Positions 12,201 to 24,200 of a stretch of DNA of 64,000 nucleotides are shown here, in pieces. Below the pieces are notes generated by a model. It saw only the letters and a program-made list of their open reading frames with translations, did no database searches and was not told the DNA's origin. Position 1 is the stretch's first letter. Every line of letters starts with the position of its first letter. The DNA comes from Numida meleagris (Eukaryota; Chordata; Aves; Galliformes; Numididae). The stretch lies in NCBI RefSeq assembly GCF_002078875.1, contig NC_034411.1, positions 6,080,917-6,144,916 on the forward strand, read 5' to 3'. The position numbers and the translations under genes were made by a program.

Positions 12201-15200
12201 TTAATTTCTGCAAGCTGTAGGTCAAGTAAAGACTGTTTCAGTAGATACCACTGCAGGGTTGCATTTACTTGTCATTTATTCTACTGCAAGTTCTCAGAAA
12301 ACATCACTTCTTAAAACAAATTCAGGCCCTAAGACATAATTCATTTCCTCAAGGGAATATGGGAGTAACTAATGTTCTGTGAAACCATTTTTCTACTTTT
12401 TCCTAGAATAAGAGACATGTTTCATTATTTTCACCAAGGAAGGAATTCCTAATAGCAGCCATTTAGACAAGCTATTAGATTTTAGAAGATGCACATTTTC
12501 TTCCAAAATTTTTCTTCACAGCCTACTTGAGCAACAGAACTTAGATTTTCCTCCTCATTATAGCCAAATCAAACAAATCACAAAGGAATAAGGGAAAAGG
12601 AAGAAAATGGAAAGATTCTTGATATATCTTCCAATAGGTTCAGGGCTTCTTTGGGCCAGCAGATGATGCTCCTCAAATTACATGTTATCTGTGAAGCATC
12701 TTAAACGTGTACTTCAGATGCTCAGAGCCAGTACAAACATCTTTTATCTTACCTTCACCTGGATAACTTGTGCTTATTCCACTCCTAGGTGCTGTCCAAT
12801 GATATCTAGCAAAACAAATACAAGCAGAGATGTGCATGGCTTGTATCAACAGCCCTTCCTGCAGAAAATCTAAAGCTTACATGCACATCTCTTCCCTTTT
12901 ACTAAGGCTTTCATTTTTTGTTTTTTTTTTTTTTTTTTTTTAAAACACTAGGGGTTTGATCTGTAAGAGCGCAACATCTGTTACAACTAAAGATACTACA
13001 TGAATTGTACTCCTCTAACTACTCATTTTGGCTTCCACACCTCACACAAAGGCCTGATGTATGCTGGGACCAGCACCAGTAGGTCAAAGCAAGAGCAGTA
13101 CGTATGCAGGACATAATGGCCAGGAGAAGCTAAAGGTCCTAACGCAGCTGTCATCACCTGCAGCCATCACCCTTGGTTATCAACCATCTGGCAGCCTCTT
13201 CTGAATCCTCTAGCTTATGGAAATGATGTAGAAAAACTTCTGTGATGGAAGGTATAAATGCGTCCCCCAAACCAACAAGCTTTTGGAAGCAGATCTGGAA
13301 GCAACCACACTAAGATTTTGTTGCATGTTATCCCATATCATGCTGCTTCTTATGATGCAATACTTCGAAAAAGTATTGCTGCCAAAAGTTCATTTCAGAA
13401 TCAAGACCTAAGAACAAACGCATGCAGGCTCATAATTCACACTATCTGTAACTAAAACATGCTTTCTTAATCCTCTGATTGATCCTACTGTTTAATTCAA
13501 CTTAACTCATATATGGGGGGAAAATTAGTCTGAGACAAAATAAAAGTAGCAGGAAGCAAAATAGATGCTGCATTTGTACTGCTGGATCAGCTTAATTGAC
13601 TAATAAAATGTTTTCATGGTAGTGATTAAGGGCAAAAACAGACATGAAAAAGATGCATGCAAACTGGTAATTTGACACAACCATTAACACAGCATCTTTA
13701 TGCTTTTGATTTACGCTGCTATCCGTGGCATTAGACACACTGAACATATACTTGTGCTAGTTTGTTCTCACTAATGTTCAAGCTTCCTGAGTATCTCTGG
13801 ACCCACTGTTTCCTAGATTAGCCTTATCTCTTGTATCTCTGTCTATATGGATTTATTTACAGCTCAAATTTGCCTTCTACTACAGTGCTCACTGGCTAGC
13901 TTCAAGACCACCACTAGGTTTGCATCTTCCCTTTGAAGCAGCAACACACGGCACACCAAATATTTTCTGTGCAGAATAAATTAGCAAGAGAACATACACA
14001 AAGTACTGATGTTGTGGAACTTCACCAGAACATCTGCATCTCACCAAAGACTTTATAACATATCTTCAATCAACAGAAGGAGATTATTAGAGAGGGAGAA
14101 CAAAAGAAATGCTCTTCACTTGAAATATACCAAAGAAGAGGACCAGGTAAGGGTTAACATGGAATATTTCTGGGGAGTGAGTGGAAGCTGAACAAGAAAC
14201 CTGGCTGGCCAACTTACAATAAAAATAATTCTTCACTACTTAGGGATGATAGACAAAAAGTATTTTGAATGTTCAAATCACAAGGCATGCAATTACTTCA
14301 ATAACTAAAACTCTCATAAAATTTTTATCTGCTAATAAAACAAGCCTACAGGGTCTAAGTTGGGCTTATACCATTTACATCTCTTCTCCTTGCTGGTACT
14401 TGTGTTTGGCTGGTATGTACAGGTTTGTTGATTTGTTTTCTTTTTAAAATGGACTTGTGTTTCCTATTTCCTACAACACTTCATCTTTTAATTTGTTGAA
14501 GCACTTCACCCCTTACTTGGTTATATGAGCAGCTAACAAGACCACCTGGCTCTTCCTTTTACACTTCTAAGAAACAAATCACATAAAAAGAATTTTTATC
14601 AGTCTCAAGCTTACCAGAAGATTTTTTTTTCAAATCAAACCTTGTGATGACTTCATTGTTTCCTCTTCCACAGCAAATAATTTCTTAATAATATACTACC
14701 TTAAGTTTGTTTTAATTTTGCTTTACCTGTAACAGCCTGCTCCATACATGCAAGGTGTCCTCTTATGCTTCATCTGTTTGGAGCTTTCTGAAGCCTCAGC
14801 ACTTCTGGTTGTATGAGAAATCTCAGTCTTGTAATCCAGATCTGCATTGGGATCATGAGCCCCTTCCTGGTCCCCAACATGGGAAGCCCCACCCCAGGGA
14901 GCTTGTTGGCTTGTAGAACAAGTAAGCTGTCCTTTGTTTTCTGATTCCTCAAGTTTATTTGTCTTACTGGAGATGTGACCTGTTGGTTTAGACCGTTTAC
15001 TGTGCAGCTGCCTATCACTTGTTTCCATAGAACTTCCAGGTATTTTTGTTTCAGTCTTGCCATTTCGTTCCATGTTTCCCAAGGTACTTTCAAGAGGAAA
15101 TCCAGATGCATTCTGTGGAACAAGGTTACATTTTGAACGACCTGAAAATCTACACTCTACAGAATTAAAAGCATTAAGGTCAAACCCTGCCCCATGTTGT

Positions 15201-18200
15201 CATTCCAGTTTCCAAAATCTTTTTCTCCACTTTTCAAAGTCCAGTTAGCTGCTACATACAGGTGCCAAATGAAAAGTTTTAGTTAAGAACACACACAGAA
15301 TACAAAGAAAACCTTATTCTAGTCCTTCTGTCCTCAGCCTCAGTTCCTTCACAAGTAGATAAGCTCCTCTCTTACCACCTTTGTCTCTAAATAGTCTAAG
15401 GCTTTTAAATCTAAATTTAATTTAAACTAAAGTACTGTCCTTTAAAAATTAATGTGGGCTATACATGTCAGGATATAGCACACTCTAGAAGAACATACAT
15501 TACTTTACAAGAATCAGCCTTAATACCTAAGTACCAAGATCCGTGGGTTATCTATATACGAGAGATATGTGGGAATCAATATTTACAGACCTTGAGCTCA
15601 ATCTCACCTCTAAGACATTTGAAATACTTTAGCTCATGACCTTCAATCATAAAACAGCTCATCAGTCTAATATTGCAGTTTTGACAAATACTGCATTTTA
15701 AGTTTTAGAATATATATGTACTTCAAATATGTGTGCTTCAGAGGAAGAAGATGCATAACCAAGCTGCAGTCTGGAGTGAATGTGCCACCTCCAGTAAGTT
15801 CATACTTAGTTGACACGGATGTGTTTGGCAGACTTTGAAAAATCAGCTGGTGGTCTCCTATTTGATTCTGCTCTTTTCAGTGCAAAGCAAGCTTTGGTTA
15901 GCATGTTGTTAGAGACAACTGTAAGCGAGCAGCAGTCCTATTAAGAAAGGGCAAATTCAGCAGTAATCACAAATGATCCTGGCAGCACCATATTTAGTAA
16001 GCCAACTCAGGATCAAAAATGACTTTTCTGTGATTCCCAAGGTAAGGCTCAAACAACAGCAGTTAAGGAAATAAGCTTTAATGTACAGAAGTACTACTGG
16101 ATTTTTCTTACAGCATTGGTTGCACTCATGTTAGCATGTGTATGACCGCACCGCCACCTGGCGGCTGGCTGGCACTACAGCTGAGCTAAGATTCTTATTC
16201 ATTTCTTACCCTACAGCAGCTTACGTGTGACAGCAGAAGAGTGATTTTAGTTTTGATATCATATATCAAATTGATATATTTAATATCATATTTGATATTT
16301 TTAGTGTTGATATCAAAAAACTCTGTGTTTCAGAGTTTTCTATGACCGGCTTCCACAAGCAAAAGTAATAATTATTTTCTCCTACGGAGTTCAGAAGGCA
16401 ATTTTTTACTGTACTTGAAATAAAAATTACGTATGAAATTACTCAATAGCAGAAATAAGTAAGGCTCCTACTATATAGCCACTCACCAGTATTATTGCTC
16501 CTAATCAATAACAGAGCTCACCATCCAGAACACATTTTCAGGTTAAGAGATACTACATTATATCAAAGTATCCACAAGTAGTAAGCTCAAGCTACCCTCA
16601 AGTAAGCTCAAATTCTCCACAAGTAGGTAGTTTCACTAACATTAAAAAGAAACAATCCACATATGTGCTTTTCAGCATTGCTTTGAAGATGCACAGACTT
16701 GTTGACTTGCTGAAGACTGCTTGCTCACAATCACAGACAATTTTAGATTTCAGATGACTTTTTCCTTTTCTTTTTTTGACTCCTACTGCAATAGCATTAC
16801 TACACCCTTCGCTATCTTCCTTTGAAATGTAGCAGTTGATGGGGCTTGTACCACAGTGTTCCAGCTATAAAATTTAACCAACTAGAGTGGCTCTACTTTG
16901 GGTGAAGTCCACAGCTGCCTTGTATCAGCATCATCATCCATTACCTGACCCCCTAAAGACTTCTCAGAAAAATAAACCATGCTCCAAGCCACTGTAAGTG
17001 AGACTACCAGAGCAGTGCTTTGGCCCATCTTCCAGACCTCTTGCTGTAAAGCTGGAAGTACGGTATTTCTATGGAACATTCACAGCCTAGGTCCCAGGTC
17101 CCAAGAAGGAAGCAAGAAAAACACCAAGTCTCAAAGCTTCCAGGATCCTTGCTACAGAGCTGTCCAATGAGCTGGCATTTCAAAAACAGGTGTTAAACAC
17201 AACAAACCACAAGCAGAACACAAAGTTAAATTCTAGACCCAACCTTAAACTATGACATTGCCAACTACATTCTCACTTCTGAAATACCATAGTTTTGCTA
17301 AGAGCAAAATGTTACCTGAGATGAAGAGGAGGATAGACATCTCCCTTCCTCCTCATCTTGCTCTTCATCTTTAAAATTCTCTTTAATTTCTTCAGAAGCT
17401 GATCTTTTTCTCTGCAGCATGTTTACTTCTGATTTTAAAGATTCCATATTCCTTTCTCCCCTTCCTTGGCTTTTCTTGTTTCTACCACCTTGAAAGAAAA
17501 AAAACAGGGTATTTCTGGAACACAACTATTACTGTGAAACCCTGAACAAAGTGGAAATCTAAAGTTACATCTAAGTAGAACACTGGGTAAAAGCCATGAA
17601 GAATATCAGCAGATGTGCATGCACTGTTTCAACCAATTTTTCCACTTCCTGTACTCCCAACTGGACTTTGTTTAGAGGAGTAATACCTGTGCTTTAGATG
17701 GAACACATGTTTAAGAGAAAATTTGATGGGAAAGGGGATAAAGATCTTCTGGATTGACTGTATCAGTCTGACCGGCCATTTACTTGACCAGCTCCTTTTG
17801 TGCAAATCACAGAATCATAGAATGGTTTGTGTTGGAAGGGACCTTAACGATCATCTACTTCTGACCCCCCCTCATTACAGGCAGGGACACCTCACTCTAG
17901 ACCAGGTTGCTCACAGCCCCATCCAGCCTAGCCATGAATACCTCCAGGGAGGGGGCATTCACCATCTCTCTGGGCAACCTGTTCCAGTGTCTCACCTCTC
18001 TCACAGCAAAGAATTTCTTCCTGATATTTAGGATAAATCTACCCTCTTCCCCTTTAAAGCCATTTCCCCTCGTCCTGTTGCTACCTGCCCTCACAAAAAG
18101 TCCCTCCCCAGCTTTCCCGTAGGCCCCCTTCAGGTACAGGAACGCCGCTATAAGGTTTCTCTGAGCCTTCACTAGGCTGAAGAGCCCCAGCTCTCTCAGC

Positions 18201-21200
18201 CTGTCCCTGGAGGGGAGGTGCTCCAGCCCTCTGATCATCTTCATGACCCTTTTCTGGACCACTCCAACAGCTCCATGTCCTTCTTGTGCTGGGAGCTCCA
18301 GAACTGGATGCAGTACTCCAGGTGGGGGTCTCACGAGAGCAGAGGGGCAGAATCACCTCCCTCGCCCTGCTGGTCACACTTCTCTTGATGCAACCCAGGA
18401 TCCAGTTGGCCTTCTGGGCTGCAAGCACACGCTGCCGGCTCATGGTGAGTCTTTCACAAACCGACACCCCCAAATCCTCCTCCTCAGGGCTGCTCTCAAG
18501 CCATTCTCTGCCCAACCTGGGTCTGTGCTAGGGATTGCCCCGACCCAGGTGCAGGACCTTGCCCTTGGCCTTGTTGAACTCCATGAGGTTGGCATGGGTC
18601 CACCTCTCAAGCGAGTCCAGGTCCCTCTGGATGGCATCCCTTCCCTCTAGGGTGTCAGCTGCACCACTCAGCTTGGTGTCATCTGCAAACTCGCTGAGGG
18701 TACAATCAATCCTGCTGTCCACGTTGCCTACGAAGATGTTAATTAGGCCCAGTACTGATCCCTGAGGAGCACCAGTCATCACTGGTCCCCACTTGGACAC
18801 TGAACCCTTGACCACAACTCTAAGCGCAACCATGTAAGCCAATTCCTTACCCAGGAAGTCACCTATCCATCAAATCCATTTTTCTCTGATTCGGTGACCA
18901 GGATGTTATATTGGACAGTGCCAAATGGTTTGCACAAGACCAGGTTTATGATGTCAGATGGTAAACAAAACATCCAGCAGCTCTTTACTACAGAACTGTC
19001 ATAATAAATGACATTTCAGACCATCAATTTATACACACTCATTAATCATGACATAGCAGAATTAGGACATACCAACACTTGCCCAGTGAACCACATCACA
19101 CTCCGCCAGCCAGTATTTAACAGAAAGAGAGTGAATGCTGGGCCTCATTGGAACACTTCATATCATGGAAACTATGAGGACTCTGTGCTCAAGTAAATTC
19201 TGGGTATATCGTTGGGAAATATATCCTGTGATAAACTGCACTTCCTAGAAAGAACCTTTGGAATAATTGATCAAGTCTGATTCAGTAACAGTTAAACAAG
19301 CCAACAAAAAAAACCCACTCCCGATCCTCTCAAAGAAAAAAAACACCTACAGAAAAGACAACACCACTTTCAAAATGTGTGATATCAGAAGAACCAAAAT
19401 TAGAAGGGAATAGATTGGATACTTAAACATGGAGAAGGCCTGGAACAAATGATGCAGAAACTATATAAAATTTAAATCCTTAAGGACAACAGGAACATTT
19501 ATAGAAAAGTGCTCCAGAAAATCAGACTGTTCGTTGTCCACAGAGAGCATTAGCCAGCATAAAAAATAAAATTAAATTACAACAACAAAACAGAAAAACC
19601 AATTGATCAGAAGGAGCTTAGTCATGTCCATATGCCTGATGACAAAGGAGACAATAGAATTATGTTTCTGTCTCTTTCCAGGCACAGAACATTGAGAAGG
19701 AACTAAAAAATTGATACTTTCTGCAGCCAGAAATATCAATTACAAAAACACACATCAATGTACACTGGATGTTGGTATGCAAACATACTACACTGCAAAC
19801 TTACTTCCTTTCATTATAGGCTCAGAAATCCTCGGAACCAGGAGGTCTTCTTCTAGCATCCATGATGGAAGCACCCTCTTCCTTAGAATAGATTTTGACT
19901 GTTCGCTTTCATCATCATAACGAAGAGGAACCTGGAACAATACTTACTCTTCAATACTTTTTACCAGTTACAAAAGAGAGAGTAAAACCAGAACACAAGT
20001 TTGTCTTCAGTTAGATCCTTCTAACGTAGCCTGGGTTAATACCTTTCAGAGAGTGCCCATTGCCTGAAAATTTTAATAGTTTCTCTTCACTCACAGAAAT
20101 GACATTTATAGAAGCCTTCATTCAGTAGAAAGTTCCTTTGCCCTCCGGAATAAACATGTAAAAGACCAAAGACTGAAAGTTCCATAGAACAGCTTTTTTA
20201 GAATCTTGCTATGTTGTTTCCAAACAAAGATAGGAGAAAATGGGTTTAACAAACAACAAATGCCAATTTGTCAAAAAACCTAAAAGTTCTGCTAGCATTC
20301 TTTCAATTCCTTTCTTCAGAAAGAAACCACACTCTAAACATTGTTTGTAAGAAGTTAAATACACCAAACTTATGTTTAATACACACTTATTTACTCAAAG
20401 TAATACCACCAGTTTGACACTATTTGCTAAAAGGTAAGTATCCATTCTAGGAAACCATACTCCAGTAAAAGGCTGACATTTCATTTACTGTATTGAATTA
20501 CAACCTACCATATAATGATGTTGCTCAAAGTATCCCTTTTAGCAAGCACTATGATGCTTGATACACAACAGAAGCTTTAAGAAAAATAGTTTATGGAGTC
20601 AAGGGAATTTATCAGACTGAAGGCAATTTTACCCACAAACAGTAAAAAAAAAAAAAACCACAATGCTTGCTCTAAATACACTGCTTTTCTGGATGTGATG
20701 CTGTCTGCCAAGAAAAAAAAATGAAAACAGGAGGGCTATCTACATGTGTCTGTGAAGATTTTGACAGCACGACTCTATCACTGCTGTATGATTCAAATGA
20801 ACAGGCTGTTAGTACACTTACAGCCAGCTCAAGGCATCCACAATACAGTTTCTCCAGATACAAATTTTAGAGTCCTCCAGGTTGATCAAAAGAACTGCCA
20901 TTTATTCCCCTAGGAATAATTCCATTCACAGGCAGTAACTGACTAGAGACCAGAATGTGACGTGGTTCTGTAGTACTGTATTAAGCTCCAGTATTGGTAG
21001 CTCAAAATATTCAAGTAGCAACAGCTACGTTATTTCTGTGTATTTCAGAGAACAAATGACTGTTTGATACTTGCCATAAACACAAATGCACAGTATAAAT
21101 TTATATACTTCTACAGCATATGATCCAACCAATAAACAAATATATTTTGAGCACACAACCCAGTCTGCCAGAGTTGACTTCTCAAGAATACAGACAGGAA

Positions 21201-24200
21201 GACATACGTGCTTACACATACCAGATTTTATTCAGCACTCACCAGATGCATGGAAGCAGAGTCATTTTTTCTTATTTTTGTGGGACTTTGCATCTCAGAG
21301 GTGGAACATGCTGGCTCAGGTAACAATGGACTACAAGATATCTCAGCAGGGTGAACACTTACTGTTGCTTCTGCATCAGCCTCTGGATTATTCCTGAGGA
21401 AACAAAATTATTCTTAAGTAGCCAAACCCACCATGAATATGAACATGTACTTTTTACTTTAAGACAGAAGCTGATTTGAACTTCTGCCATTAACACTTAT
21501 AAACTGAACGTAATCATAGAATTAACTAGGTTGGAAAAGACCTACAAGGTCACCCAGTCCAACCATCTACCTACCACCAATAACCCCACTAAACCATGTC
21601 TCTCAGCACTATATCTGTATGTACTAATGTACTAATGTACTCTTACATCAATTTTTAGAGGAAAAAAAGACACTTTTCCACTTTCCACTAAATTCTGAAC
21701 GAACAATTTTCTAATAACTGCTGATCCCTACTGTAGTGTTTCAGTTGTTTTTAAGCTCATTACATATAATAGTCATGGCCACAACAAAACTTGAAGTTAC
21801 TGGTTGCGAATTCCTACACTGTAAATCCATTTTTTAATCGTTTATAGTATTAGCTCCCTCCCAAATATAAATTGCCATATGTGTCTTATGAAATAAGAAA
21901 CAACACAATTTTTATTCAAATTACATGCATTTACTTCTCACTGTCATCTTTGAACCCTGGAAAGGTATTTGACTTTCTAGACATAGTCACTTGAGTTTTT
22001 TGATGAAAATTTCACACTGCATTAAAGATACTTGCCATTAGTCATATGTTTATTTTCGGAAGTTAACGGCCTTCAGTTATGTTGATGTTGCTTAAGATTC
22101 ATTTAAAGAAAAGTTTAACCAGTTCTCAAATCTAAGCAAATACCAAGTTGTAATGTCATGAATGTAGTGCTTTCAGTTATGGCAGAATCACATAACATGG
22201 ATATGTGGATGACTATGGAAGGCAGTCAGCATTTGGCAGTGGTACTTAAGACTTCTTCCTTCATTCAGGCCAGTGGTTAATATCATTTCAAACTAACATG
22301 ACAGAAAAGGGGGACTTATCGTTACACAGATAAAGCATAATACCAGATGAGTACAAATATAGTTAGTATGAGTAACTATACTGAGGGCTGGAGCTTGATG
22401 ATCCTTGAGGTCCCTTACAACCCAAGCCATTGCATGATTCTATGAGCACTTAAATTTATATTCAAATAATATCAAACTAGTGCTTTCACTCTTAAACACT
22501 TTTATGCAATGCTGTTAACACTTTCCAAGAAGAGGATGTAAACTAAACAACACTGAAGCGCATAGAATCCAGAACACCACATGTCCAGAATTGAGACCAT
22601 TTGTCATAGGCACCCCTAAGACTTAGCAGTTTCTGGGCATCACCCGTCAGGCCCTATGTGATAAAGACTCTACTTAGTGGTTAAAAAAAAGTTGTTGGTG
22701 AGAACAGGATCATAATTAGCAGATATTGATACCTCTCTGTGCTCTCCACAGGTTGAGCAGAAAGGACCTTGAAGATGTATTTGTCAACCATCAGGGAAAA
22801 GCTATCACCATATTTCAACGAGTGCCATTCATGTGCCTCCAGTGGTAGCAGACGGCCACTCTCAGGAGACTGATAAAAGCATGAATCTACATGAATCTGT
22901 GAGACAGAAAGAACAGCTAGCACGTTTTCAGGTTAAAAAAGCACATATATGCACAACATGTCTGGATAACTCCCCACCAAGTTGTATCATACAAAGCATA
23001 TGCCATAGGAATAGCTACAGCAATGCTGCAATACTGAAACATTAAAGACAAAAACAGGTATATACACTAGATATCACAATTAATTGAACTAGGTAGTGAT
23101 AAAGTGTTTTGGTTTTTTTTTAGTATCTAAAATTGATTCCTAACATTTCAAGCCAATTTGATGCTTAAAAAAAAAAAAACAACCCCAAAACAGCAACCCA
23201 ATAAACCAAAATAAAAAAAACAAGCCACGTAAAATAAAACTAAGTGTGAACTGATGTCTTCCCCATTACTTTGCAAGTTTACCTTCATACAGGTAAACAA
23301 GGTCCTAGCAGGTTTCCAGACCCTAAAGAAAAGGGCCACAGCTCACGTTTGTAGAGTTAACAGCACATGGACTGGAGAACTAGGATACAAACTGCCACTG
23401 GCATGCAACTCTCATAACACTCAGCCAAGTCTTTGGAATAAATGAGGCCTGAATCTGAGAGATACCAGCACAGATAAACCTGTGGTACCAAGGCAGCTCC
23501 ACTTGGCCCTCACAGCACTGGTGAGCACAACAGCTGTAACTCTGTACAAACAGAAATAGCAGCAACCATACATATCTTAAATATTTTAGAATAGCCTGTG
23601 CACAAGCTCTCAATCCACTGCAACTACACAAAGATTTGATGAGTTAAAAATTTGAAATGCTTTTGCAATAATTAAAAAGACAAACGCTTGATTAAGACTT
23701 TCCTCTAACAACAACTGTATTTATTTGGAAAAAAAAAAAAGACTATTATTTGTTGAACAGCCAAAGGTTGTAAATTCAGTGATTTTTTGGAGAAGAATCA
23801 GGGGAAATCAGTAGAGGAAATGGATCTCTGTCTCAAAAGCATAAGCATGACTATAAAATAGTGTAGAAAACCTCTACATGTTTTATTTGAGTCAACCTAT
23901 CACTACCCTATATGGAAACGTTAGTAATGTTACCTGAAGTCACAATGACACTGTAACGTGAAAACAAAGATTATGAAAAGAGAGCAAGAAAAACCAAATG
24001 CTGCTCTCAAATGAAAAGCATAACATCACAAGAAAATCTAAAATAAACTACAGCAGCTATAGTTTGGCTTTGTAGGCATAATCAGAGAGACTGAAGTTAC
24101 CGGTTTGATGCGAACCTGGCCACCCACCACTTCCAATATGGCATGTTTTCGGGATACACGCTTATCGGTAATCTGAAAAGGAGATAAAAAGCTGATGTGG

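Larger units (their letters stand above)
15113..17315 (-). other. APLF intron 6
   Basis: Intron of 2.2 kb. It holds a CTCF-like motif (16153-16164) and an AT-rich inverted-repeat cluster (16249-16339). No CR1 fragment was recognised. Confidence 0.6.
21394..22732 (-). other. APLF intron 3
   Basis: Intron of 1.3 kb with two short CR1 tails (21512-21625 and 22378-22445) in opposite orientations. Confidence 0.6.

Noticed and set aside
14770..15123. 117-codon minus-strand frame overlapping APLF exon 7
   Set aside because: Only the other frame fits the exon phases and encodes the PBZ motif.
18081..18650. Overlapping frames of 135-145 codons near 18 kb and at 34.8-35.4 kb
   Set aside because: They are alternate frames of CR1 ORF2 and antisense shadows, not host genes.
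21624..21650. Short direct repeat of gtactaat units
   Set aside because: Only about two to three copies, too few to count as a functional array; no CRISPR-like spacing.
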